Shown: one piece after another, positions 1 through 9,853 of the stretch
Numbering within the stretch: position 1 is the first letter of the stretch
Layout: every line of letters starts with the position of its first letter
Source: Hanleya hanleyi
Lineage: Eukaryota > Mollusca > Polyplacophora > Lepidopleurida > Hanleyidae
Length of the DNA: 64,000 nt
NCBI GenBank assembly: GCA_036873755.1
Contig: JAVTVY010025123.1
Location: 1-64,000 of the forward strand
Direction of reading: 5' to 3'
Position numbers and translations under genes: made by a program
The notes under the pieces: model-generated
The model's input: only the letters and a program-made list of their open reading frames with translations
What the model was told of the DNA's origin: nothing
Databases searched by the model: none

Positions 1-118
1 TGTCGCACAATTTTTCCTCAGAATCATTATGCGTTTATTACTCTGCTCCCATCTTTGTAGACCTGGTTATGTCCCCATCAATTATATTGAACCATCTCTA
101 TTGTTGACTATTCAGTCA

Positions 119-345
119 ATGTTACCACTTTAATAATAAGCTGTATTATTTTACTTGACAAATATCATAGACTTGAGTTACCTCCCTTTGAAAGATGTAG
201 ACCTGGTTGATGTGGCCATCTTAAAATGATAAGGAACATTCTCTTGTGTTTATTATTCAGTCAGTGGTACCACTTTATTTATACGCTGTATTATGTTACT
301 TGACACGAATCATAGAATTGAGTTACCTCCCTTTAAAAGATGTAA
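119..345. repeat. Imperfect direct duplication, about 135-145 bp unit
   Basis: A segment starting TATTCAGTCA at 119 recurs at 254. Both copies run through TTACTTGACA to a GTTACCTCCCTTT-type motif followed by AAAGATGTA, with small indels. The reverse complement of that motif, AAGGGAG(G/A)TAACT, is one I recall as frequent in molluscan repeats, and a related AAGGGAGATAACT occurs near 15,452. This stretch lies just upstream of a possible splice acceptor, so it may be intronic. Confidence 0.6.
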
Positions 346-421
346 TTCTATGTTGGTCAGTTTACAGCTTGGGGTATAATATCTGCAGTTTATCTATAGT
401 ATATATTTCTTTCTTTTTCAG

Positions 422-516
422 ATTCAGTGCAGCAACAATTCCACCAGAAGACATTGTCGGAGATAAAGTTCTTCATGCGAGAGAAACTTAACAACGCTGC
501 AAAGAATTTGAAATGA
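422..516 (+). CDS. Possible terminal coding exon of an unidentified gene (3' end only)
   Basis: A pyrimidine-rich tract ending TTTCTTTTTCAG closes at 421 and resembles a 3' splice site. Read with codons starting at 424, the sequence encodes about 30 residues, beginning SVQQQFHQ and ending NNAAKNLK, before TGA at 514-516. This gives a basic, helix-prone C-terminus rich in K, N and Q. A second frame stays open to 491 and ends in HARET, so the phase is not proven. No protein family is recognised. The rest of the gene would lie left of the window. The region to about 840 could be 3' UTR, but no canonical AATAAA is seen close by. The alternative is chance: acceptor-like motifs are common in AT-rich DNA. 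Confidence 0.3.
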
Positions 517-900
517 AGACAGCTGAAGAAATGAGGGGATAACATTGATTGTTACTTTAGTCATGTTAGTATAGGAAACAGACACACAAGGAAAGACCGA
601 CTCACATATATTATGTTTACTGTATAAATATTTTGTCTTGCTTCATTAAATCAGTTGAAACTTCACCCAACCATTTTTTCTTTTATTCGTTCCTGGGAAA
701 TAAGTCTGCACTTTCTTATCCGATGAGTTGCATTTGCAGTGAATTCGAGAGTTGCTGTTGCAGAATCACAGTTTCATTGTTTGTGGAACCCCACTTTATC
801 TCCACACAGCCATCATTTTCTTAAAAGTTTACCATTAACAATACTCATTCTGATACAGTTCTTTTAGAGACCATTATATTCGATTTTGAACAATTGTCTG
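517..900. other. No gene seen; possible 3' UTR
   Basis: AT-rich sequence without convincing ORFs, tandem structure or RNA genes. If the upstream terminal exon is real, this would be its 3' untranslated region. Confidence 0.3.
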
Positions 901-916
901 TAGAAAATTGCATGGC

Positions 917-1250
917 GAAAAAATATGATAATTTGTTAATTTATGGGGAGTGTGTTTTAGATACCATGGTAATTTGTTGACTAATTGTAAGGTAAAATAT
1001 CACAATGAATCCCAAGATTGGATGATTACCACGGTTAAAAAGCCATGAAAAAAGTATGGTAAAAAAATTGTATGCTAATTGCATGAGGCAGAATATGATA
1101 ATTTGGTAATTTATGGTGAATGGTTTGTAGATACCATGGTAATTTGTAGGTTAATAGTAAGGTAAATACCACGGTGAATCCCAGGATTGGATGAATAACA
1201 CGGTTAAAAACTATGGTAAAAGTATGGTAAAAAAAACCACGGTTTTTTGG
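917..1250. repeat. Two diverged direct copies, 170-bp period
   Basis: TATGATAATTTG at 924 recurs at 1,094. Both copies continue through ATACCATGGTAATTTGT and GAATCCCA(A/G)GATTGGATGA. The second copy runs directly into the palindromic foldback repeat that follows and uses the same ACCACGGTT vocabulary, so the two are probably parts of one element. Confidence 0.75.
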
Positions 1251-1552
1251 GACAGGTAATTACCATGGTAATTACCACGGTAATTTGTATGGTAATTACC
1301 ACGGTTTTGTATGGTAATTACCACGGTAATTTGTATGGTAATTACCACGGTTTTATATGGTAATTACCACGGTAATTTGTATGGTAATTACCACAGTTTT
1401 GTATGGTAATTACCACAGTAATTTGTATGGTAATTACCACGGTTTGGTAATTACCACGGTTTTGTATGGTAATTACCACGGTAATTTGTATGGTAATTAC
1501 CTGTCCCAAAAAACCGTGGTTTTTTTACCATACTTTTTACCGTGGTTTTTTT
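1205..1552. repeat. Foldback repeat with palindromic GGTAATTACC core
   Basis: The left arm (about 1,214-1,264) and the right arm (about 1,492-1,540) are near-perfect inverted complements containing ACCACGGTTTTTTGGGACAG and its reverse complement. Between them the palindrome GGTAATTACC recurs about every 20-35 bp with alternating CACGG and TTTGTAT spacers. The whole block could fold into a long hairpin. It is best read as a nonautonomous foldback or MITE-like repeat with internal expansion. No target-site duplication was identified. Confidence 0.75.
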
Positions 1553-1564
1553 ATAAGGACAACA

Positions 1565-1905
1565 GCGTCTTCTCACAAGGAACGCGTATGTCAAATTTCA
1601 GGAGAATCCAACAAAGCATTTGGAAGTTATCGCTTCTAAAGAATTCAAACTGACATCCCCGGACACAAACAACCAAGATCCATTTTGACCCAGTGGCGCC
1701 ACCTTCAGGCAGATGTTGCTGAAATGCAACACCGAATGGCGTCTTGTCGCAAGGAATGCATATGCCGAATTTCGGAACAATCCAACGAAGCATTAGGAAG
1801 TTTTCGCTTCGAACACACATGCGCGGACGTACACGGACATTCAAGGACATCCACGGACACAAAGAAGCAAGAACCAGTTTAAAGTCCCCGGTCGCGTTGC
1901 GGCGG
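1565..1905. repeat. Diverged direct repeat, about 175-bp period
   Basis: The segment with CAAGGAACGCGTATG and AATCCAACAAAGCATTTGG (from about 1,575) recurs from about 1,750 as CAAGGAATGCATATG and AATCCAACGAAGCATTAGG. Both copies continue into a CGGACA-rich stretch. ORFs cross this block on both strands, but they follow the repeat and look noncoding. Confidence 0.65.
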
Positions 1906-2499
1906 GGAACAAATATGACGATGTCTTGAAGAATGTTGGATCGGAGGCGTAAACTATCACACCAATGATATTGTCGTAACAATGTCGTACCAATGTCACA
2001 GTAATGATATTGTCGTACCCATGGCATTTCCTCGTGGTATTCGATTGGTTTAAAATCAAGTTGACAAACTTAACAAGAAGCAACGGTAGCCTAACCGCAA
2101 ATGCCGGGGTTTTTGTGGCTACAAAATGTGACTACATTTCTCTATAGAGAGTGTAGCCACATTTTAGATAATGTCTTTTTTTTATGATAAATAACAAACT
2201 GAAATAGCTCGGCAAACACGAATAGTCTATAAATGTAGCCACTTTCCATGCAGACGAACCCCAAGAATAAGGAAAATATTGGTATTTGTCCAGGTCTTGC
2301 ATTCACCTCGCATTAACCGATTGATGTCGGATTTATCGGAACCCGCAGGCTTGTCGCAGAATTAGTATATGATTATGATAGTATTACATCCTATAACATT
2401 GAATTTTTATTGTAAAAAATAACTGTATGGATGGAAGCTATTCACGAATATAAATCCAACGCATGCCGATATTTCGTCGTTGTTGTTCCATAAAGCCGC

Positions 2500-2640
2500 G
2501 CCCCCGCAAACGAGGTTAGCGATTGGCTAACCGCTTGGTACAGGCGGGGATTTGGTGAAGCAACTCGGCCAATCACGGCTTGCTTAAGAAAGGTCGGGTC
2601 GTCTGCATTTCGCCTCTCCGAAGATGGTGGAATATTCTTC
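2500..2640 (+). promoter_or_regulatory. CpG-rich promoter-like patch with CCAAT boxes and a YY1-like site
   Basis: CpG dinucleotides are dense from about 2,455 to 2,690, in contrast to the AT-rich surroundings. An inverted CCAAT box (GATTGGCT) lies at 2,521 and a direct one (GGCCAATCA) at 2,568. AAGATGGTGG at 2,621 resembles the YY1 element that often sits near metazoan transcription starts, and a GC box (CGCGCCCCCGC) lies near 2,498-2,509. About 110 bp downstream an ATG is followed by a strong 5' splice site. These parts fit a TATA-less housekeeping-type promoter reading rightwards, but none has been tested. Confidence 0.4.
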
Positions 2641-2738
2641 GGCGATTTAGACCACGTTTTAGACAAATCCTGAACGATTTATATAATAAATAGTTCCCAT
2701 CCATACTTGTTTAACTAAACAGTGAACAAGAACAAACC

Positions 2739-2770
2739 ATGTTTCCATCGAGTGCAGTGTACATGCCGAG
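2739..2770 (+). CDS. Possible first coding exon, unidentified gene
   Basis: ATG at 2,739 has A at -3 (AAACCATG) and opens a 32-nt exon encoding MFPSSAVYMP plus part of a codon. It ends in AG with the textbook donor GTAAGT at 2,771-2,776. The promoter-like patch lies just upstream with a roughly 100-bp leader. No later exon can be linked with confidence, so the product is unknown. The short length makes chance a real possibility. Confidence 0.3.
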
Positions 2771-3069
2771 GTAAGTTCCTGTTTTGAACTGAACGGCCGC
2801 TTTTCGGTGCATACGATGATTTTCGATGTATGTAAAAAAAGTTTTTAAAATCATTTTATCGAAGCTTTCAGTAGTTTATTATGACAGGGAAATGTTTCAA
2901 TTCAATGTGGCTACAGTCTCTATAGAGAAATGTAGCCACAACATGTGGCTACATTCTATAGAGATTGAATGTGGCTACAAAATGTGGCTACATTTGTAGC
3001 CACAAAAACCCCGGCATTTGCGGTTAGGCCGTAACGGTCATCCGCTCTAACATATTCACGCAGGCAAAA

Positions 3070-3500
3070 CAGATCATCGACTTGATGGTGTGTACGTACC
3101 AGGAGTGGTCAGTGATTCATCAACAGATCATCGACTTGATGGTGTCTACGTACCAGGAGTGGTCAGTGATTCATCAACAGATCATCGACTTGATGGTGTG
3201 TACGTACCAGGAGTGGTCAGTGATTCATCAACAGATCATCGACTTGATGTACGTACGTACCAGGAGTGGTCAGTGATTCATCAACAGATCATCGACTTGA
3301 TGTACGTACGTACCAGGAGTGGTCAATGATTCATCAACAGATCATCGACTTGATGGTGTGTACGTACCAGGAGTGGTCAATGATTCATCAACAGATCATC
3401 GACTTGATGGTGTGTACGTACCAGGAGTGGTCAGTGATTCATCAACAGATCATCGACTTGATGGTGTGTACGTACCAGGAGTGGTCAGTGATTCATCTAA
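3070..3500. repeat. 54-bp minisatellite, 8 copies
   Basis: CAGATCATCGACTTGATG recurs at 3,070, 3,124, 3,178, 3,232 and onwards at 54 bp, with two 53-bp units where GTGTGTACGTACC is replaced by TACGTACGTACC. Units differ mainly by a single A/G change (GTCAGTGA or GTCAATGA). The period is divisible by three and free of stops in more than one frame, so it creates spurious repetitive ORFs. Nothing suggests translation. Confidence 0.92.
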
Positions 3501-3976
3501 ATTTCCCATGGAAAACACCTGTTATTGGTAATATCTACCTGAAATTGTAGGCTATTGTGTAAGACAGTATATCATGTAAAACACGAAGCTAGCTTTGGAA
3601 TTGCAGTAGGTTAAAATGCATTTGCTTTAATCCATAGGCGACAAGAGAAATCTAGGGAAATCAGTATCTTTGCAGATAGATATTTCGTTAGGAAATGGAC
3701 TTCAACTATATCGTAAAAGCGTGGAAATTTGTTCCACGCCAACCAATGCCAATGTTTTTCCCAAGCTGTTTTGCTATAGAAATTCTGTGCGTTATTGATT
3801 TGCGTGAGGAAATTTATTCGCCATATCCCTAAATTATCCTCCAGGAAAACTTATTATGGGCACAGCCTATAGAATGAATATTATTCCGACTTCGCGTTAA
3901 TGTGTACTCCATTCAGAATACGGATATACGAATAAACGTGTTTGTATATTGTGCAAGAAGGCTTACAATGATTACT
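3501..3976. other. No feature seen
   Basis: Sequence of unremarkable composition between two tandem arrays. No ORF, RNA gene or repeat was recognised. Confidence 0.5.
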
Positions 3977-4989
3977 CTTATAGTTTACACCATATATATC
4001 AGTTATAGTTTACACCATATATATCAGTTATAGTTTACACCATATATATATATCAGTTATAGTCTACACCATATATATATCAGTTATAGTTTACACCATA
4101 TATATCAGTTATAGTTTACACCATATATATCAGTTATAGTTTACACCATATATATATCAGTTATAGTTTACACCATATATATATATCAGATATAGTTTAC
4201 ACCATATATATATCAGTTATAGCTTACACCATATATATATCAGTATAGTTTACACAATACATATCAGTTATAGTTTTAACCATATATATATATATATCAG
4301 CTATAGTTTACACCATATATATATCTGTTATAGTTTACACCATATATATATATATCAGTTATAGTTTACACCATATATATCAGTTATAGTTTACACCATA
4401 TATATATCAGTTATAGTTTACACCATATATATATCAGTTATAGTTTACACCATATATATATCAGTTATAGTTTACACCATATATATATCAGTTATAGTTT
4501 ATACCATATATATCAGTTATAGTTTACACCATATATATATCAGTTATAGTTTACACCATATATATATCAGTTATAGTTTACACCATATACATATCAGTTA
4601 TAGTTTACACCATATATATATCAGTTATAGTTTACACCATATATATCAGTTATAGTTTACACCATATATATATCAGTTATAGTTTACACCATATATATCA
4701 GTTATAGTTTACACCATATATATCAGTTATAGTTTACACCATATATATATCAGTTATAGTTTACACCATATATATATATCAATTATAGTGTACACCATAT
4801 ATATATCAGTTATAGTTTACACCACATATATCAGTTATAGTTTACGCCATATATATCAGTTATAGTTTGCACCATATATATCAGTTATAGTTTACACCAT
4901 ATATATATCAGTTATATTGTACACCATATATATCAGTTATAGTTTACACCATATATATCAGTTATAGTTTACACCATATATATATCAGT
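3977..4989. repeat. AT-rich minisatellite, about 25-31-bp unit, roughly 38 copies
   Basis: The unit reads TATAGTTTACACCA followed by a variable (TA)n tract and TCAGT. Most length variation is in the TA dinucleotides, giving 25, 27, 29 and 31-bp forms. The embedded (TA)n tracts are self-complementary and may extrude as small hairpins. The array stops sharply at 4,989. Confidence 0.93.
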
Positions 4990-5231
4990 TGCTGTCAGAT
5001 GCGGAATGCGATAAAATATTGTTCGAACTTAAGATGAATGCTGTGTTGTTGTTTAAGCAGTGTACAAAAGATCTTGTTCGTTAAATATATATCAAAAGCC
5101 GCGGAGCACATTTGAAAGTGGGAGGCTGATCTTTATATCGGGCATGTTAAATGCTGGACTGGTGCTATCTAAGATAGGACTTAAAGCATAGCGGTGTCAA
5201 AAAGTGGGGAGTTGTAGGCCCCCAGCCCCAA

Positions 5232-5250
5232 CCCCCCCCCCCCCCCCCCG
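5232..5250. repeat. Poly-C run, 19 bp
   Basis: Nineteen consecutive C residues within a CCCCAACC-rich context. It belongs to no recognised element here. Length calls in such homopolymers are unreliable. Confidence 0.8.
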
Positions 5251-5474
5251 GTTCCGCGGCCCCTGATTATAATGATAATGAGTAAACAAGACTCTTTTAA
5301 ACACCCTCGAGAATATGTCTTTGTACAGCTAAAAGTATAACTTATAGCTATGCTAAAGTATATATTCGTTGAAAGCGCGTTTCCTAAGGATTCCAAATAT
5401 ATATGTGTTCACTGTAAATCTGAGGGTTGTGAAGATATTGCATTTTATTTTTAAATAATTTTTTTTTTTTTTTA

Positions 5475-6840
5475 TTCCATATAACAGTATTAGCGCCAAA
5501 TTCAAAAAGACAATCTTAGTATACATAAACATAGGCTTGTTTCCTGCAAGAGAGAAGCGGTCAACAGTTTTCAGTGATGCCGGCAAGACATCATGATGTT
5601 CCAAAAATATCAAATCCGTATCGCTGATCAGTATTCTTAATCCATAATATTCGTTGTAAAATCGTCATCTAAAGAATGATGTGTCTCAGTCACGCTTTGA
5701 TTGTGACTGTTCATATGAGTACCATGAGGATCTTGAAGTACATGGGTTCATACGGCCCCTAGCCCCGGGTTAAGCGGAATTAGTCACAAGTTACGAAAGG
5801 TAGCGCCATAGATCTTGCACGCTACGTTCGTATTTTGCTATCAGCATGCGATATGTATCGCCAAATTTGAGAAACTTTGAGTGGAGGCGCCTGGTGGAAT
5901 AGCCCTGTTTTATAAGTTTCTGCAACAATGGTTTGTGACGTTGATTAAAATCGTCACATTTAACACTGGATCTAGCAAATGCTATTAAGCGAGATATGTA
6001 TACGCCATATGCAGCAGGTCCCACTGGAATATTAGTGTCCAGAAAGAAATAGTTTACGATGTCGAAATTGTAATCATCTCTTTTGTCATAAAGTCTACGA
6101 GAGAGAATGCTCGCTTCATTTTTATAGAGAGATAGATCTAAATATGATGTGTCTGTAGGGCTATCTGTATTTTCCTTTAAATCCAGTGAAGGTTGATATA
6201 TATCCTTCACTGTGCCATTTATATAGCGATTATCCACAGCGAGAAGATCGTCTATATAGCGTTTGGTGAACGAGAAGGAACGGGCTTTGAATGGATCGGT
6301 TTTTGAAAGCACCTACATATAGTCATATTCATAAGAGAACAGATACAGGTCAGCCAACAGGGGTGCACAATTAGTACCCATTGGAATACCTATATGCTGC
6401 TGATATATTGTGTTGCCAAATTTCACATCGATATGTTTAATGAGAAATTCAAGCAACTCTATAAACAAAGAAACATCCCATGAATGATATCTCTTGTATG
6501 AGGTCGAGCTAAAGAATACTTTATGGCTTCCGACATTAAAATATCTACGATCAGTTTTCTTGAACACAGATACTATTAATGAACTTATACGGTCAATGAG
6601 GTCCTGATGAGGGATTGTAGTATAGAGAGTAGAGAAATCCCATGTGGATACATGTCAGTACGGTATGTGACCTTTAGCATCAAGTTCTTCCGTAAGACAT
6701 TTTGAGTGTTTCAATATCCACATACATTCAACGCCAGAGTTCTTAGAAATAGTGGCGCAATACCTTTCCCAAAAAACTTTTAATAGGGTTGAAAGAAGCT
6801 TGGTGGTGCAGCGTCTAGAACCAGCTATGACCTGGACCAA
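5475..6840 (-). pseudogene. Penelope-like element, reverse transcriptase relic (copy 1)
   Basis: Read on the minus strand, this encodes a decayed RT. An upstream piece (6,840-6,655) contains NSGVECMWILKHSKCL. The central piece (6,567-6,313) carries the RT motif GIPMGTNCAPLLADLYLFSY. The last piece (6,312-5,791) carries the catalytic YIDDL motif (RYIDDLLAV) followed by SYLDLSLY and a C-terminal region ending in a TAA stop. An in-frame TAG at 6,313-6,315 replaces a CAG codon that is intact in the second copy at 13.7-14.7 kb. The GIPMGTNCAPLLAD signature matches animal Penelope-like RTs as I recall them. No GIY-YIG domain follows the RT. The 3' flank runs to about 5,475 and ends in a T-run (A-run in sense), suggesting a processed or truncated end. 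Confidence 0.8.
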
Positions 6841-7380
6841 AATTGATAAAACTGAGACACAAATTTCCTGTTGGAGTAGTCTTCTACAGGAAATGATGAT
6901 GTAAGATATTTGGATGGGTGAACGAGTGCTGTACTGGCTGGGCTAATCAGTGTCCACTGAACACTGTAAATGTTAATATTTTTTATTTTTTTTATTCTTT
7001 TTTAATCCTAAAATCTTCACAACCTACAGGTTTACAGTGGACAAATTTATATATTTGGAAACCGTCAGAAATGCGCTTTCAACAAATGTAGACATTACCA
7101 TAACTATGAGGTATACTTTTAGATGTATAAAGACAAATGCTAGAAAGTGTGTAAAAGTGTGTGCAGTAGGTCTCAATATCCTTAACTTCTTCAGATTGTG
7201 TAATACCAGGCGAAGGCGGTATCTATATCATCGCCATAGTATAAATTACAACACATATAAGGGAAGTGGGAAGAGGTGCCGACATACTGACTGCGTCATA
7301 TGACTTCACAGAATAGTGATGAATGAACGATGAATAAAAAAGTTATTCGTTGAAGAAGCGCTTAGTCGGCGTCAGATCTC
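6841..7380. other. No gene recognised
   Basis: Contains an 88-residue ORF (7,037-7,303) without recognisable motifs. A T-rich tract lies near 6,980-7,005. It may be further 5' flank of the Penelope-like copy, but no homologous segment was found elsewhere in the window. Confidence 0.35.
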
Positions 7381-7384
7381 ATGG

Positions 7385-7700
7385 GTGTCGGGCTATTACC
7401 CCATCGCTCTGAAATATTTGTATCTAATAGGCCTATCGCTTCATACGGTGCTAGGGGCCGTGTGATCAGACAATTCAAGACGTCCACATGAACAACTACT
7501 GCAACAAAGCATGGATGGGATGCAGATCATCACAGGGATTGGAGTAATATTCAGTCAGTATATTTGTCTTTGGGGTCATATGAATTCTTCTCAGTACTCC
7601 GGCATCGTTTTTCACCACTCTCTCGATGTAGCGCTTAATTCGACTATCTCACTAAAACCTGAAGAAATACATTCTCCTTCTCTTCCTGCCTTCCATTATT
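7385..7700. repeat. Dispersed repeat, partner at 9,480-9,690
   Basis: CTCTGAAATATTTGTATCTAAT at about 7,409 recurs at about 9,511. Both copies continue through GCCGTGTGATCA, GGTCATRTGA, CAGTAC and CATCGTTTT to GCGCTTAATT. The copies are in direct orientation and bracket the 43-bp minisatellite. A fragment with GTCAGTACTCCGGCATC also occurs near 12,570. The element type is unknown. Confidence 0.6.
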
Positions 7701-8082
7701 TAGTGCCTTAATTTTTGTCAACAAAATAAACAATTTCACTCATTTTTTTCCAGGATGAGGATGGTCATGACGAATCTGACCTAAATTTCAGCAATCATAA
7801 AAGATTGATATTTTTTGCGAGTGGATACATGAGGGGATGACGATGTGACACAAAATGAAATCGAGGTCAAACGTTAATATTTGACCCCAAAAAGCAAGAA
7901 TGCATTGATTGTTTTCATTAGTGGCTAGAATGGTAGACGATATACAAACGGGTCAAAGTTCAACGTCGTTATGGTCCCCAAACAAGATAAATTGATGGTA
8001 ACATTGTTTGTGCCGTTACACAGTCAATGGATGTGAATTATCTGAATTATGATCAAAGTTCAGGAATATATCGAGGTTATGG
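7701..8082. other. No gene recognised; weak acceptor-like site
   Basis: CATTTTTTTCCAG ends at 7,753 and is followed by a 28-codon open stretch beginning DEDGHDESDL and ending at TGA 7,838-7,840. This resembles an acidic terminal exon but is not supported by any family match. The rest is AT-rich and featureless. Confidence 0.2.
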
Positions 8083-9060
8083 CAACTACTGAGGTATTAC
8101 CGTAAGTCGGATGACTGGTGATAAACAACTACTGAGGTATTACCGTAAGTCGGGTGACTGGTGATAAACAACTACTGAGGTATTACCGTAAGTCGGGTGA
8201 CTGGTGATAAACAACTACTGAGGTATTACCGTAAGTCGTAAGTCGGGTGACTGGTGATAAACAACTACTGAGGTATTACCGTAAGTCGGGTGACTGGTGA
8301 TAAACAACTACTGAGGTATTACCGTAAGTCGGGTGACTGGTGATAAACAACTACTGAGGTATTACCGTAAGTCGGGTGACTGGTGATAAACAACTACTGA
8401 GGTATTACCGTAAGTCGTAAGTCGGGTGACTGGTGATAAACAACTACTGAGGTATTACCGTAAGTCGGGTGACTGGTGATAAACAACTACTGAGGTATTA
8501 CCGTAAGTCGGGTGACTGGTGATAAACAACTACTGAGGTATTACCGTAAGTCGTAAGTCGGGTGACTGGTGATAAACAACTACTGAGGTATTACCGTAAG
8601 TCGGGTGACTGGTGATACACAACTACTGAGGTATTACCGTAAGTCGGGTGACTGGTGATAAACAACTACTGAGGTATTACCGTAAGTCGGGTGACTGGTG
8701 ATAAACAACTACTGAGGTATTACCGTAAGTCGGGTGACTGGTGATAAACAACTACTGAGGTATTACCGTAAGTCGGATGACTGGTGATAAACAACTACTG
8801 AGGTATTACCGTAAGTCGGGTGACTGGTGATAAACAACTACTGAGGTATTACCGTAAGTCGGGTGACTGGTGATAAACAACTACTGAGGTATTACCGTAA
8901 GTCGTAAGTCGGGTGACTGGTGATAAACAACTACTGAGGTATTACCGTAAGTCGGGTGACTGGTGATAAACAACTACTGAGGTATTACCGTAAGTCGGGT
9001 GACTGGTGATAAACAACTACTGAGGTATTACCGTAAGTCGGGTGACTGGTGATAAACAAC
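8083..9060. repeat. 43-bp minisatellite, 22 copies, with 50-bp variants
   Basis: The unit starts CAACTACTGAGGTATTACCG and ends GACTGGTGATAAA. Four units (near 8,212, 8,391, 8,527 and 8,884) contain a 7-bp internal duplication (TAAGTCGTAAGTCGGG), making them 50 bp. The early order is three short, one long, three short, one long, which suggests amplification of a four-unit block. Most other units are identical, so the array is young or homogenised. Confidence 0.95.
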
Positions 9061-9479
9061 AGGAAATCATTGCAAACATTTAGCGGGAAGCGATGTGACC
9101 GGTACTGGATAGAGGGCAAAATCTCAATTGCCAATGTGACAACTCACTGAAACATGATCGACTCGTAAATTCCGTTTTAATGACGTAGCCCATCAAATTT
9201 AAATCGAAACCAACTAGATGAAGACGATTTGCGCTATTTGAACCTGATTGTTTCCTATTCTCTCAATCCAATTGCTTGAAAACATTGAATACGTCTGGCC
9301 ACTAGAAAGCAAGCATATGACTCCACAGGAAAGCCTACATCGGTACCTATTATTCAGACCTGAATACGGGTGATTCTAAATAAAGCTTTGGTATATCAGT
9401 CGGCTCCCAGGACCGACGTAAGCGAAATTAATTCAATATAACCTGAATCTGGCGGTCCCATAGTTCATCGTTTTCCAGA

Positions 9480-9690
9480 AGATGACTTGATAGGGCTACT
9501 ACATCATGGCTCTGAAATATTTGTATCTAATTCCGCTCAAGCCGTGTGATCATGTTATTCGATATGTCTCTGTGGTCATGTGATTTATTGTCAGTACCTC
9601 GACATCGTTTTCCACCTTTTAATGTTGCGCTTAATTAAATACGATAGCTCGGGAGCTGTGATGAGAGATCAGCTCAAATAAGTCAGTATC
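9480..9690. repeat. Second copy of the 7.4-kb dispersed repeat
   Basis: Collinear with 7,385-7,700 but with deletions; shared blocks include GCTCTGAAATATTTGTATC and GCCGTGTGATCAT. It stands immediately before the telomere-like tract. Confidence 0.6.
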
Positions 9691-9759
9691 TTATGTTACT
9701 GGATGGTATAGATAAGCTTATGCTTAGGCTCATGCACATACAAACATGCGTCTCTGCTT

Positions 9760-9853
9760 AGAACATCGTAAGGTGTTAGGGTTAGGGTTAGGGTTGGGGT
9801 TAGAACATCGTAAGGTGTTAGGGTTAGGGTTAGGGTTAGAACATCGTAAGGTG
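9760..9853. repeat. Interstitial telomere-like (TTAGGG)n composite
   Basis: AGAACATCGTAAGGTG occurs three times (9,760, 9,802, 9,838), separated by short TTAGGG runs of about three to four hexamers, one with a TTGGGG variant. The first spacing is 42 bp and the second 36 bp, a difference of exactly one hexamer. TTAGGG is the telomere repeat of most metazoans. The interleaved 16-bp spacers show that this is an internal composite repeat, not a chromosome end. Confidence 0.85.

Larger units (their letters stand above)
2089..3029. mobile_element. Inverted-terminal-repeat element, or two inverted MITE copies flanking a promoter
   Basis: Both ends carry the same sequence in opposite orientation: GCCTAACCGCAAATGCCGGG at 2,089, with its reverse complement ending at 3,029. 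The inverted similarity goes deeper, through TTTTTGTGGCTAC and several CTCTATAGAG-centred palindromes flanked by GTGGCTACA / TGTAGCCAC (for example 2,908-2,942). No clean target-site duplication is visible; the flanks share only AACGGT at slightly different offsets. The 600-bp interior is CpG-rich and promoter-like, unlike the arms. This may therefore be two separate insertions of one hairpin MITE around a host promoter rather than a single element. Confidence 0.7.

Noticed and set aside
1551..2027. 158-codon minus-strand ORF
   Set aside because: It follows a noncoding 175-bp direct repeat, overlaps ORFs on both strands and shows no domain.
2089..3029. Target-site duplication AACGGT around the inverted-repeat element
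   Set aside because: The shared hexamer lies at different distances from the two termini, so it is not a proper duplication.
3082..3550. Overlapping repetitive ORFs of up to 94 codons (TYQEWSVIHQQIIDLM repeats)
   Set aside because: They arise because the 54-bp minisatellite unit is divisible by three and lacks stops in several frames. No start context, conserved domain or codon signature supports translation.
7754..7840. Acidic open stretch DEDGHDESDL after a TTTTTTTCCAG acceptor
   Set aside because: Only 28 codons, no family match and no linked exon. Kept as a weak note, not called as a gene.
8083..9060. CRISPR-like array of 43-bp units
   Set aside because: Head-to-tail identical units without spacers.
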